Source: Saturnia japonica (Eukaryota > Arthropoda > Insecta > Lepidoptera > Saturniidae). Taken from it: a DNA stretch of 64,000 nt. The stretch lies in assembly GCA_033032175.1 (NCBI GenBank), contig CM065313.1, positions 20,442,327 through 20,506,326 of the forward strand. The letters run 5' to 3'. Under the pieces are notes generated by a model. The model saw only the letters and a program-made list of their open reading frames with translations. It had not been told where the DNA came from and did not search any database. This document shows positions 20,440-33,289 of the stretch, piece after piece. The number at the start of each line of letters is the position of its first letter. The first letter of the stretch is position 1. The translations under genes were made by a program, and so were the position numbers.

Positions 20440-20700
20440 GCCTCGTTAGCCTAGTGGTCGTAAGCGTGACTGCTATGAGCGAGGTCCTGGGTTCGAATCC
20501 TAGGTCGAATAAGTGTCATTGGGTTTTTCCTATGGAATTCTTAGTAGCAGCTCGGAGTTTGGTTTCGTGCCTGATTAATGGCAATAGGCTCATTCCCCTA
20601 TTACATGGGACCTATAAACATACTTGGCGAACTGTGGGTGTACATTAGTACACCTCTGCCTAACCCTTCGGGGAATACAGGCGTGATGGTATGTTATGAT
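20440..20700 (+). repeat. tRNA-derived SINE family B, copy 1
   Basis: tRNA-like head: A-box-like 'ttagcctagtggtcgtaagc' at about 20447 and a perfect B-box-like GGGTTCGAATCCTAGG near 20490. The body is 'agtagcagctcggagtttgg' and the tail 'gtacacctctgcctaaccct' and 'ggaatacaggcgtgatggta'. The copy at 51245-51520 is in reverse. It lacks a foldable tRNA 3' half, so it is not a tRNA gene. Confidence 0.8.
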
Positions 20701-20879
20701 ATTTAACAAAAAATAACAATTTGAGTACAGACGCGGGAGTATATTAACAGGGTTTGGAGAATTTCAATTTGGGAACCGTGGATGTTAAGGTGTATAAGCT
20801 CTTACGTAAGAGCTGTCGAATACTAAAGAGAGGTAGGGCACAGGGAAATTCTTTGGAATTTTCTCTCTACTTAGAGCAG

Positions 20880-21000
20880 TCCGACTGCTGGAATACCATA
20901 CCTCCACCCTACATAAGATCGCAGCTAAATAACCTTGTGTTGTGTTCCTGCAGTGAGTAGGAGTTAACCTTAAGTAAGTAGAGGTAAGGGTGTGACCTTG
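20880..21000 (+). repeat. Dispersed repeat J, copy 1
   Basis: 'gatcgcagctaaataacctt' and 'gtgttgtgttcctgcagtga' recur at 50105-50240 as 'gatcgcagccatataaccta' and 'gtgttgtgttcctgcgatga'. This is text often found downstream of lepidopteran LINE relics. Confidence 0.5.
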
Positions 21001-21705
21001 GTTAAGTATTAAAATATTATATAATTGTTTTGGGTAACAGAAAATATGAATTGTTTTGTAATAAAATAATTTGTATTTTATTTTACAATTTTTAAACGTA
21101 CTGAAACAACATACAGAATAAAAATCCCACCTGTTTTTCTTATAGATGTTTGATTTTTATCGAATATCGGAAATTTAGATTTTTGATATAAGTAAATATC
21201 GTATTTTAGCGAAACTTTATATTAATTATACGTAGGTCATAAAATCACTAGCCCAGTGACCCAGTAAACTGCACTACTTACAACTAATGTTGCGACGTTA
21301 AAAGGTGGTGAAGTGGCGGAGCGTGCTCGATAGTCGATGTATCGACGTTTCAGGTCAAACGACCACTTCGGGAGACGCGGGGCGGTGGCGTGGCGCAGCG
21401 CAGTGCTCGAGGCATGACGTTTTAGGGATGGGATATTATATGTATTTTTACCTTTTTTTATCATTGGAATATGAATTAAGTTGCAGGCTATTCTTATATA
21501 ATGTTTTCGTATAAAGTTGTTGAAATGTAGATATTTTGATAAAAATGCAAGTGTTTTTAAATAATAAGTAGATACATATTGTAATACTATCCTGAGGGAA
21601 GAATCTCTTGATAAGCACAAAATAAGATTGACAATAATTATTGATAGGACAACTTATCGTTTATAGGTTTTAGAGTTATGGCTCCAATCTCAACTGATGA
21701 AAAGT
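21001..21705. other. Non-coding stretch with a GC-rich core
   Basis: A GC-rich segment at 21300-21420 ('gtggcggagcgtgctcgatag', 'ggagacgcggggcggtggcg') stands in AT-rich DNA. No homology recognised; the reading frames there look incidental. Confidence 0.35.
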
Positions 21706-21706
21706 G

Positions 21707-21960
21707 ACAATGTGGCCCATGATGGTGACACGCTAAGCCTTTTGAGAAATCTGGGTCTTAAGTGAAGCTGCCGGAACACACCTATATGTGCTTGACGACA
21801 GATTTACAACTGAGGGTGGTAGTTAGCTAGGCGGACATTATAAAATACCCTACTACCGTGTTACGGCTTCATAACGATAACCTTCATCGAAAGAAAGCTC
21901 AGACCTATTGTAGGGATTTGATCTTATGTCGATCGACGCGATGTCCATACCCGCTATCAT
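21707..21960 (-). repeat. SINE family A, copy 2
   Basis: Same text as 14440-14680 ('aatgtggcccatgatggtga', 'aagtgaagctgccggaacac', 'cttatgtcgatcgacgcgat'). Confidence 0.75.
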
Positions 21961-22129
21961 TGTTACTTATTACACTAAATGCTTAACTTATATCTTGAAA
22001 AATAAAGATTTTTTATTTATTTATTTCCGATGGTTATTCCATTATCTGATGAATATCTTAACAGCGACCGCTTGTATTCAGGTTTCAGTGTTTGCAGAAG
22101 TTTTTTGTAAGGTAAGGTAACATGGTAGA

Positions 22130-25110
22130 GGTATCGATAAAAATAGTTTGAATATTATTTTAACCTGTCCCCGCACTGGGTTATCGGTCGAACGTAAGTG
22201 CAAGTCGAGGTTGTCAGCGTTTTGTAAACGGGTTGAGTACCACAGGTGCTTGTCGTCTATTGTAACACGTTAGGGTTGGCCGGGGAAATATGTGGGACAA
22301 ATGATAGGCTAGCGAAGTAGGTACTCAAACTGAGACTTATACAGCTGTTTAAAGATGCATAAAATGCATCTTTTAGCTAAAATTGAACTTAGTTAATTCC
22401 CATAAGGTTTTGACTCTGTTTTCAAACGTATCGGTGAAGATGCGGAGATATACCTAAGGCTAGCCAAGTAGTTTAGTCATTATTCGCTAGAAAAGTAACG
22501 TTTGAACATTAATATTAGATATGAAAAGTTATTTATTAAGACATGAATTAATTTATAATAATAAATTATATGACCATTCTTTAGATGTTTCAACTATTAG
22601 AATATGAAATATAAACATGATTAAAAACCGTTATTGTACTCAACCCATAAAGATATTGCTATGGATTCTACGATAAAACCCTAGGATGTTTTTACAAAAA
22701 TAAAAACGCAATGTTTAGCCTTTTGGGGTCGACAAATGTATTATAAGTGCAGATAAATGCGATCCCAAACACGCAGGACATGGAAAGGGCCTTTAAAAAG
22801 TAAACAGCGAAACCTCTGAGGCACTCTTAAAAGGGGACTGTCGTATGTTCTCGCAAAGGGACTCCAGAGGGTGCTGTGAGCAGGTGCGTATGTCAGGTGC
22901 ATTGTACAATCAGTTCTATCACGAACGCTCTCTGGGGTTATGTTAGGTGTGTAACTGTTTAGAGAGGGTACAATATCGATAAACGATTTCCATGCCGATT
23001 TTTACAATAAATGTTTTTATTTATTATACCGTATACGTTGCCGTTATGTCAATATAATCGCTTAGTATTCGTCACAAGTAAGGTAACTAAGTTATTGCAT
23101 TATGAAGAGTGGCTTAAACATATCTTCAACTTTTTTTTTTGGTTTATTCTGTTATTGAATGCGAATTATTTGATAATAAACATTCTATTTCTAGTTCTCC
23201 AACGATAAACTGTGAATAATGTCAACTTAAAACTGCGATTTTGCTGCCTTATTTGGTAAACACATTTTTTAGCTTTTTATTTAGCTTAAATAGCTTAATA
23301 TTTTATTGCTAAAGGTTAGCTTGTAGTACAAATAAAGTTAAAAAGGGCTTTTTCAATCGATAGTATGAAAAGTGGACGCAAGGCTTTTCAGTAAAAAAAA
23401 ATTTCAACATATAAATTAGAAGAATTATTTAAATTTACTAAATAACCGCCTGAAGCAGGTACCCCTATGTTATTATTATAGAACCTGGGACTGCATCCAT
23501 AGATGGATAGATAAATTTAGAACACGAGAATTTTTGTTTAATAATTGAGTACTAAATGCTATTTTAAATATTGTAACCGATTTGATTCGGAACATTAGAC
23601 ATTTGATATTGAAACATTCGCAATATATTATGACTTGCTTTGATGCGTCGTGTTTTAGAATCAGCCAATGTATTTAGCTACTTCTTGGCCATCACTTTGC
23701 TGGGTTTGCAAGCTAGTTTTAAGACGGCCACTGGTGGTAGATCATCATCTTTTTGTGCTTTACATAACACCAAGCAAAGTAAAGCATATTGTAAAAAATA
23801 CCATGGAAGCATAGTTCTATACCTAAGTATTTTCTATTTTCACGTGTTGTTAAGAAAGAAAATTTAATTTAATATAATTAAATTTTTATATAACTAGATG
23901 AACACAAATAGAAGAGGTTCAATGTGAATTAGTGATACTAAATAAGAAGGTGTGTTCAGAATCCCTCGCACATAATTTAATAAACAACAACTGGCTGTAA
24001 TCAAACTCGTCGTGTAATTACGTTTGATTACAGAGTATCGTGACGACGGCATGTAATTATCGACAGGAGATCTGAGCATTATTTAAATTCATTTAATTAT
24101 ACCCGAAGATTTTGGAAGTTAATTTTTTATTAGATATACGAGTATAGGAGATATGCGAAAAATATATATGACTTTCAAAATATTGTCAGATATAATTAAG
24201 GAAATTAGTAACTCTATAGAGTTACCACAATAAAATATTTTCTGTCAAATTACCACAATTATACAGAGTACCATTAGATGCACTTGCATCGATTGACACT
24301 GTTCCCATGATTTGTAGAAATGTACAATAAATGAATCAATATTTAGGGACGATAATTCAAACACATTATTCGGAGACCGCGTCATAGACGTGGATTCGAA
24401 CCAATGAGCCTAGGGTTTTGGTAAAATAAAATGTCTTGTGAAAATCGTAACATAATGGGGCAGTTTCAAGAGTTCACTCATTTAGTTACTACGCTTAAAT
24501 TGAAACCTTGTCAAGGTATCTAATAGATTCCGGCAATTAAAATTTAGAGCGCCCCTTTTTAAGGTTTAGCGTGTTAACATCTTCGGCCATATCAATAAAA
24601 AATCATCCTAAAACATTTTAATATGTTACTAATATTCAAGTAACAGATTTTTATATAAAAGGAAATGAAAAAAGGTAACGATATAATAAATTATACAAGT
24701 CAATTCTGATCGCGTATTTAGAGTAGGTATTTAGTTATGTATTTATCGAGGTAAATTTGAAACAGATTTGGTAGCGGCCGATTCGCTCGCCCGTAACTTT
24801 CGCCCGTCGCCTAATTACCAACTTCGCAATCCGCTTTCACGTCGAAGCGCTGAAATTAGTTGAAAATTAAAACACGCCGGTCCACCTGTCTGAGCCGATT
24901 ACGAACAGCCCGAGGCTTCCCTCCCTCATTAATGTTTTATTGTTGACAAATTGACAAAAGATTTTACACAAAATACATTACATTTTAATATCTTACTTGC
25001 GCCATCGAAGAGCCTTCGTAAGTACTTTCCTTATGATAGTTACGAACTTAGTGATTACATAAATTGACATTGTTCGATGACTCTACACTCATGAAATTTA
25101 AAATATAACA
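22130..25110. other. Gene-free DNA with two GC-richer single-copy-looking islands
   Basis: Mostly AT-rich with no coding signal. Islands at about 22160-22330 and 24765-24960 are higher in GC and complexity and match nothing else in the window. The second holds CACCTG and TAATTA motifs. They may be regulatory, but this cannot be shown here. Confidence 0.35.
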
Positions 25111-25111
25111 C

Positions 25112-25290
25112 AATGGTGACCACCAAGAGATCGTAATCCATCGACGGTAGCCGCTGTCATGCCGCCCTGCATTCATTTAACTGTATATACACAAGCTGAT
25201 CCCGAAACGAGACACGCAAAAGCGAGTCACAATGACGGACTTTTCACCACACGCATGGCCGTTGGCTTGGGCGTTTAGGCTTTAAATATG
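25112..25290 (+). repeat. Dispersed repeat K, copy 2
   Basis: 'gatcgtaatccatcgacggt', 'agctgatcccgaaacgagac' and 'gcgagtcacaatgacggact' are shared in part with 19810-19965, 27050-27150 and 62578-62860. It lies just outside the mariner left end. Confidence 0.6.
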
Positions 25291-25394
25291 TAATTCGGCA
25301 CCCCTTACACCCCAACACATTGAAATTCACATTTATTGAATAGTTAATAATTAAGTCCTTTTAAAAAACTTAATCATAAAAAGTAGGCCTAATA

Positions 25395-26676
25395 TTAGGT
25401 CTTTACCTATGAAATTGCCGTTTTGTATGAAAAAATTTAAACGAATTTTTCATGTATTTTTTATTAGTATTAATCGAAGTAATCACCCATGCAATCAATG
25501 CATCTTTGCCAGCGCAGTGGCAGTTTATTGATGCCCTTCTTAAAGAAATCAGCTGGACGGGAGGCAACAAATTCTTCAAAGGCATTTTGTACTGCCTCGC
25601 GGGTATTGAATTTTTTCCCGCCAAGAAGTTATCCAAATTCTGGAAAAAGTAGTAGTCTGTAGGCGCAAGGTCTGGTGAGTAGGGCGGATGACGGAGAACT
25701 TCCAACCCCAGTTCTTGCAACTTAGAGACCGTCTGCTGTGTAGTATGAGGTCGCGCGTTGTCGTGCAGGAGCAGCGGAGACGAGCGATTGACCAATGCTG
25801 GTTGGAGATGTGCCGGCTTCTCCATCATTGTGTTCAGTTCTTCACAGTACACATCTGCAGTAATGCTCACCCCGTTTGGTAAGAAGCAGTGATGAATCAC
25901 ACCGGCGCTAGACCACCAAATAGTGACCATCACTTTTCTAGGGGTAAGTTTTCGTTTAGGGCATTGTTTAGGTGCTGAACCAGGATCCAACCAATTTGCT
26001 GAGCACTTGCGGTTATCAAACACAATCCATTTTTCATCGCAGGTAACAATGCGGTTCAAAATTCCTTCATTTGTGTGTCTCTTGAGCAGTGCAAGGCACG
26101 TCTCGACGCGTACTTCGCGCTGGCGATCATTGAGTTCGTGGGGCACCCATTTGTCAAGCTTTTTTACCTTGCCAATTTGACGCAAATGTACCAATATTGT
26201 TTTGACGCTAATGTCGAAAGCTGCTGCTAATTCAGCCGTAGATTGGTTATCATCAGCTTCCACAGTCGCCTTTAATTCGTCATTGTCGACCAAAGTCTTC
26301 GGACGACCGCGAGGATCATTTTTCAGGTCGAAATTCCCAGAACGGAAGCGAGCAAACCAATAACAGGTGGTGCGTTGGTTTGTAGTGTTAGCTCCGTAAA
26401 CGTTGTTGATGTTGCGTGCCGCTTGTGCCGCGTTGCTGCCACGACGGTACTCATATTCCATAATTACTCGAATTTTTAACGTATCCATGATGACAAAAAA
26501 GATTGAAATGCGATGAAAATGTAACACTAATCAATACAATGACTACTTTCGGAAAAAGAATTCCATGTTATTAAAATAAAATTAATTTGAAATTAGAATT
26601 CTTAGCAAAACAAAAATTATTTTGATTTGAAATGGCCAGTACTGCAGAACCGGAAATTTCATAGGTAAATACCTAT
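25395..26676 (-). mobile_element. Mariner element, 1282 bp, with TIRs and TA duplication
   Basis: The left end TTAGGTCTTTACCTATGAAA (25395 on) and the reverse complement of the right end (ATAGGTATTTACCTATGAAA, ending 26676) match at about 28 of 31 bases. TA dinucleotides flank both ends (25393-25394 and 26677-26678), the Tc1/mariner target duplication. The length is the usual mariner size. The transposase is on the minus strand and nearly intact. Confidence 0.93.
25470..26488 (-). pseudogene. Mariner transposase, one late frameshift
   Basis: Cut-and-paste transposase. The likely start is ATG at 26488 (MDTLKIRVIMEYEYRRGSNA); an in-frame ATG at 26527 only adds 13 residues. Shows an N-terminal helix-turn-helix region, WVPHEL, and catalytic D,D34D: TCDEKW, LLHDNARPH and YSPDLAPTD, with 34 residues between the second and third aspartate. 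About 14 codons after the third aspartate, an A-run (six T on the + strand at 25611-25616) appears one base short. In the shifted frame typical mariner C-terminal text ends GDYFD and stops at 25470-25472. In the unshifted frame the protein runs on to 25403. The clade resembles the cecropia-type lepidopteran mariners. Confidence 0.9.
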
Positions 26677-27049
26677 TATATTACTTAGTTTAAGCATGAT
26701 GAAAAACGATTAGAAATACACTGTTATATAGACAGAAGAGTCACGAAGTAGAGGGTAAAATTTAATGACACAAATAAATTCATCAAATGTTTATAAATAA
26801 AAACTTAGAGCCCAATACAGTAAATTATTGCTGATCCTTGGAAGATAGAAATATGCTCCCGTTTTTTTGTAGGTTTTTTAAGATCTGCAATTGAGTTGTA
26901 AATGAATTTGATATATCTTTTATTAACCCAAAATATTAATTTTTTCGAATTGATTTTTATTAATGCGGAATCCATTTCTTTTACTAAAATAAAAGTAGCG
27001 TAAGTTATTCCTTATAATATCCACAAACTGCCAGGGTAAGTCCCTCTTT

Positions 27050-27150
27050 AATCCGTGAAACCTCTCGTCAAAATTACTCAAATAGGCTTCGGAGGTTATC
27101 CAAATGCGAGTCACTATGACGGTCTTTTCACCACATACATGGAGGTCGCG
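27050..27150 (+). repeat. Dispersed repeat K, partial copy 3
   Basis: 'gcgagtcactatgacggtct' and 'ttttcaccacatacatgg' match 25230-25260. Short and diverged. Confidence 0.45.
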
Positions 27151-27269
27151 ACCCAGTCGGGCAAAACGTCCCTACCACTCCGCTATCGCTATTTCCTCGT
27201 TCATTATTCGACACCTTTATTACTTTTTCATATGCATTTAGCAAAAAGCTGTTCTTCTGTCATGTGAAC

Positions 27270-30200
27270 AGACACTTCAATTTAATTTATTTGTATAGAT
27301 TAGGTATTAATAGAAAAAGCTCCTAGGGCGCAGTTTAAACTGAATCCACCACTGGGTTGTATAGGTTATCGATATCGGAAGGGGCCCACCTCGGAATGTA
27401 GCCGCCTGCATCACGCTACTCGACGCACGCTAAGACGGTGGACGCTTGCCGCGGCACGTGCGGCTTCTATCGACACCTTGCAACGTGTTGGCTAACACTC
27501 ATCTATATGTTATCGATACATTGTTTGTTTTGCTATAAAATTTACATGCTCAAATGTAGTTTTACTTCTCTAGTTGCATATAACTTGTTGAATTATTGTA
27601 AAAACTTGGAGCTTATGCACGATTATTTGAGTCATAATTAACGAAATCTTATTTTTAACTGAACTTTTAAAATTTGTTTTTATATTTAACGTATTGAATG
27701 TGTTTTAAAAATAAAAATAAAAGCATTTCTGCAAGCCTACACCTAAGCCTTACTATAAAAATAGGTGTTAAGTTTTTGTGATTCTTAAGATACATACATA
27801 CATACCTAAATATTAAATTTATATGTATTTACAAAAAAAAAAAAAAAATTATTATGACAATGTACGAAATAGAATATAATTTATCTGTATTAATTAGTTC
27901 ATAATATTTTATTAGCATATAGTTATATTAAAATACAATGTTTATTTAACAAAAAGTGTCTAACTACCGAAAACGGTATATAGGCGTATAGATAGATTTT
28001 ATATAATTATAATTTATCGAAATGGTTATCAGTCGTCACTATGGGATAGCTGACACCTTTCCGAATATTTATTACTCCGTGCCACTGAATCTAATCACAA
28101 TCTGACGGATTAATATCTGCCGGTGTGTACATCCACTGAACTCATCGTACATTTTGTAACCCTATTGTACGATGACCTTTATCGCTTCAATGGACTTTAT
28201 TCATTTTGGTTAAAGTTGAAAATCCTTTACTTTAATAAATACTCAACTTTGTATGTAGTTTAAAGTGTTGTGTACAGGTTCGTATTCAGGGTTTTATTTG
28301 GGTAACGGAATAAATATAACTTTATTAAGTAAATTATTGTTGTTAATGATTTAGTAAAATGTCGATATCATTTTGTAGAAATATTATGAAATATTGTTTA
28401 TAAAGTTACCGAGATAGAAATATATATTTTCCAGAAGTATATTATAATCGATGACTTTTGATATGAAACAGTTATGTGGTGGTTCATACCAGCTGTTGGC
28501 GTGGCGAAGCAAGGTTGTTCATGATTTGAAAAATAGGGACATAGGCATAGAAAGCTGGAATTTCGATCTGATTTTTATTGTATAGGGTAAAAGATCTTAA
28601 TTCTAATCGCTTTTATTTCTAGACAAAGTCAATTATTTTTGAGAATATTAGGGAACGCGACCACCATACATACACATTTCTGACTGATTTTATTTTATTT
28701 TTTCGCGTTTCTGGAGCACCTGGTGTATATTCAGTCAATAATACAATTACTTAAATCCCCCTCTCTATGTTTGCATATTGTGAAGAGAAACTACAGAACC
28801 TTACACTGCGTGTGGACCGATACGCACTTGGCAATTTTTTATACACTGACTGTTGGTTTTCTTTAGTACGATAATGCTTTGTAAATGAGCTATGTAATTC
28901 TCAATTAACATACAACAAACCTAATGGAAATATATAATAAATGGAGATCAATTAGTTATAATATCACTAAAAAGCATTTACAGACATATTACAGTTTTTA
29001 CGACAATTGATATAAGTTGAAAATGATATGTTGGATTTTTTTTTCTCTTATAATATGTAAGTTTCTTATAAGTTTTATATAGCACAAATACACTTTCTAC
29101 GATTTATTAAAATAAAATTACCAATAAAGCAGTAAAGTGGGTCAGGTATAAGGGATGCGGTCGAAATCCATGCCTGTATTAAACAGTACGTTATACCCGG
29201 AGGCTCCAAGGAGATTTATTATAATACCTGAGTTGAAATCGTTGTTTGATACTCCAACTTATTAGATTATCTGTCTCACTCGATTAATGCTTTGATGAAT
29301 GAGACAGATTATAATATTGTAATTAAATATTAATATACATTCACGTAAGACTGAACGACAGACAACACACAACTTTAATAGGTACATAAGGACGAAACTT
29401 TTAATAAGAACTTCTTACGTAGATGAGAAACTAAAAAGGATTTTTGAAAATTCAACCACTAATAGGGGTTTAAAAACAGGATTATTCTTGAGTTGTTGGT
29501 GGTCAAAAATACCATCGGATACTCGGCTAGTCGAGCAATAATTTTTAAATTCTTTCGTAACGAAACGACTTCGCATCGCACCATCTGACAGTGAGTAAAG
29601 AACAGTACTGATACAACGATAACTTTAAAGAAAAGATTCGATCGACAATAATTGTCGACGTCATGCCACCAATGTCCAACCTCCAACTCCAACCTTGAGG
29701 AAAATGTGTACACACACTACACAGGCTGTTTATGACTATATAATATATATAAATTATTACGCATCCGCTAAACACTCAAATCTATATTAAATTTAAATGA
29801 TATAAATATTGAATAGTAGCTTGTTTTTAAAAAGATTATATTATTGAGATTTTTCGTACATATCGTGGGTATGCGTAAAAAACAACTGGTCAGTTGTCTT
29901 TGGGAGTTCGCCATGTTATAGCCGCTTCAGACTCGCGCCATGAACTCAGCGTGACACGAACTACTCTCCACACTCAAAATTTTCACAGTCGGGTTCACGC
30001 ACTGGTACTAAATGGACGTAACTTCAGCTACTGCGTCTTTGAATCTATGTGCACAGGCATTTTAAAATCATTTGCTTAATAAAGATACAAAATAAACAAA
30101 GAAAAAACCGGACTGTGGATAATGAGTATACATCGCAACAGAACGAGTTAATTATGCTGTAGACATTTGTATTTTAACATGATACACCTACCTAAAGTAC

Positions 30201-31700
30201 CGTCAAATCTGGCAATATTATCATCACAAAGGTTGAATAATTTAAACATTTAATAGAATTAATACAATAGAGTGTTAGTTGTTCGGCATATTCAATTTAT
30301 AACAAGTCGAATTGCGACGCCGTGAATGTGGACAAGCGTTCGCGCTTTTCGCGTGGCGCAGCCGCGAACCTTTTGACGCGGACACAAAAATCCGACTTGG
30401 AACGAAAATCAACGCGCAAACAGGCGTGAACCCGTGAACAGGTGTGAAGTCCATCCACACTCGCGTTTACGCCCTTTCACGGGTATACACGGCGTGAGTC
30501 TGGGGCGGCCATTAGATTTAGAATGCCGTCACTTAGCTAACCATGCGTTGTCATTCAAACTAAACGTGTATACAAAATTGCTGGTTAACTGGTTTAATAT
30601 TCAGTTGCAAGATTTGACCCATACTAAAAAGGAAGTTAAATAAAGACTTGAAAATACAGATAAAAAAGAAGCTGTGTACATAAGTGTACTAATATTATCT
30701 ATATACCCATAAGGAAATACATAAATAGAGGATAATAATAGACATACTCCAACTGTTATTATGAAATGGCTCAGCCTTACTGAAGTGCCACGGGACACTC
30801 AGCGCTGATTTTTAGTTGAAACCAATACTAAGCGAGTATACATGACCTGCTTTGTATATCTACAACTGAATTTCAATTATTCGCCCTTTACAATGTCTTT
30901 GGAAGTTGTTAATAAACTTTTCCGCAATTTAAAAAGTATAAAACTTAACGTCATAAAAGATTTTACTACCCTCCGAGAAAAGGTGGGACTTTTTTTGTTC
31001 GTTCCGATACAAGCACCTGCTCCGGGTGAAACTTGACGAAAGTTTCACGTAACTTGGATGAAAACTTTCGGACCGGATGTTGTTATCGGCCGGAAGCGCT
31101 TTAGGCGGCTTCCTGTTTTGGCGGACGGTAAAAAACTAAGTTTGCGGATTCTTTTAAGAATTGATTATGATTTGGAAAGGATCTATGCACAGAATTAATA
31201 TTAAATAATACGTTTTCTTAGTCCCAAGTTCAATTGCCATGTCAGCCAAAAGCCGACTTCAAATGTCTGAAATACAAGCATTTAGAAATACGAGAATAGT
31301 TTTTAAGCGTTCTGTTTTCCTTATGATTTTTTTTCTTCACGATCATTGATGAATTTGGTCTGCTATAATCACTTAATTTTAATACTATCTAACAGTCTCC
31401 TATAATTACTATTAAGATAAAAAAGCATCACTCTAGAATTAGACTTAAGAAATCCTTTGAATATAATTTCGGGATAGTCAGAGTTATTATGGGTAAATAT
31501 CCATTTTACCCAATTATATACCTAGTACTTTATCAACTTATTTAGCTTTTGATAAAGGAAAAGATATGCAACATCACAGTGGGAGAGCGTTTTCTAAAGC
31601 TAGCTTAGCAGCTCATTTCAGAGAAACTTTTCTTTAAAGAGAACTTTCTAGACTTAGTGTTTTAAAATCTTTTGCTAGAGACGTAGGGCACACAGAATGA
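27270..31700. other. Gene-free DNA, several GC-richer blocks
   Basis: No coding exon supported. Blocks that differ from the AT-rich background: 27350-27500, 28040-28210, 30290-30520 (GC-rich, with GCGTGAA-type direct and inverted motifs) and 30990-31140 (containing a GTGAAACTT / AAAGTTTCAC hairpin). A 15-base poly(A) lies near 27833. Some may be old MITEs, others regulatory. Confidence 0.35.
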
Positions 31701-31711
31701 ATGAACCAATA

Positions 31712-31925
31712 GCAGCAATGGTGGCCTAGTGGTAGCGTGTACAGAATTCACTTTTATCGACCTGAGTTCCAAAACCCTATAATGAGAGCTAGTGGGGAAG
31801 GAAAAGAACGTGATGAAACTATAGAATGTCTAATTCCCACTTGACTAGCGCGACTCAACTTGGTGTTTTCAATATCTGTCAACAGTTAGTTCTTCAAAGC
31901 TTAGCGTATTATCATCTAGTCTACA
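31712..31925 (+). repeat. SINE family A, copy (diverged)
   Basis: Head 'aatggtggcctagtggtagc' (A-box) and 'cgacctgagttcc' (decayed B-box), body 'gaacgtgatgaaactataga', end 'cttagcgtattatcatct'. Same arrangement as 37622-37875 and 60600-60840. Confidence 0.6.
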
Positions 31926-31979
31926 TACTTAAGTCAAAAAAAAAAAAATGAAAATGAGTAGGTATAGTGTAAAGTTTGT

Positions 31980-32240
31980 AAGTTTTTATCGGTCGATGTC
32001 ACTCCGAGGGTTAGGTTGATGTGAAGTGAGCATCACCGTTCTAACCCCGGCCATGCCTCCGCCCCCGCCCCGGGCATGGGGGGTCACTTACACTCGAGAT
32101 ATAAAACTTTCACGTTAAGAGTTTGTGAAGTGTTTGTGGAAATATTCTATCAAATATACCTTTCTTGTACGATAATAGTTACACGCATTTATACACATTA
32201 GTTATTTACGTCTCGTTATTTTATTATTATCATATTAGGT
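31980..32240 (+). promoter_or_regulatory. GC-rich block with TATA box: LTR or promoter candidate
   Basis: A GC-rich segment at 32036-32085 carries CCATGCC/GGCATGG arms around a CCGCCCCCGCCCC loop. TATAAAA follows at 32100-32106, then leader-like text 'gagtttgtgaagtgtttgtg'. No downstream ORF is recognisable. It could be the U3/R of a solo LTR or an unannotated transcript start. Confidence 0.3.
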
Positions 32241-33289
32241 GTAAGATTTATTTAAGGTATTATTTATAATTTTCAAAGCCTATCAAACGAGGCTTAGCAT
32301 ACGCTACCTAGGTTAGTTAGGTTATCGTGTACAAAATTTCGCTAAAATCGGACAATTTGTTTTTTAACTAAATCCAGATATACAAACAGACAGACGAAAA
32401 GATTTTAAAATGTCAAATTTTATATTATTGACTTATAAAATAGCTGTATATAACAAAATTTACAAAGAAAAATACATGTACATAAAAGTCGCAGCTAACC
32501 ATTTATTGTCATACTATTTGTGTATAGCGCCATCTGTTAATTAAATTCGAAATCTTTCTTCCTGAAAAAAAAAACGATAGTCTCCAGAACCAAAAATATG
32601 TAAAAAATTCTTAATGCGTTTATAACTGCGACCTCATAAACAAGATAATTTCGTATAATTTACGAATTTCGCAGTCAACATAACAATTTCATAAACATTC
32701 ACCCCGAGAGCACTACTCATAAAAAATTCAACATTATCATCAGCAAGAGGTTGCGTAATTAATGACGAGCAGCGCCCTCCCGGTGAGGTGGCAAGAGGGA
32801 AAAACACTTTTAAAAACTTTTCCACCCGCAAAATTATTAATAGGTCTCTCTACAGTCGACTTAGATGGCAGACGTAGGGATGTGCTTCGTATATCGATAT
32901 TCTATTCACTTTATTGAATTTAAATAAACTACTATCAGTATGACAATATTCTTTTGAATATTTTTGATGTGAAAAATTATTTGTACCGTTGTGATTTGAA
33001 TCGCGATGAAACGAAAAAGCGACTCTAAAAAGAGACAAATACATGCATTTATAGGATTTACCCTACGTGAGAATGAGGTAGAATACATTATAAATGGTTA
33101 ATACAAGTCCTGATTTTTATGACTTATCGTCGTCTTATTGGCCTAGCGTTATGAGACGACCAGACTTTTACGCACTGTTGTACGTACAGTATTAGTGGTC
33201 GATAGTTCGAGTCTCGCTGATTTAGGATTTTTGAAGAAGAGGTTTTAAAGAAGATGCTTTTATGTTCACTTCTACCGTTTATACCAATG

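Noticed and set aside
20447..20510. Possible tRNA gene (A-box and perfect B-box)
   Set aside because: It does not close into an acceptor stem and it continues into a repeated body found again at 51245-51520, so it is a SINE head.
21237..21620. 127-codon minus-strand frame
   Set aside because: Translation shows no family resemblance, runs into AT-rich DNA and has no second line of support.
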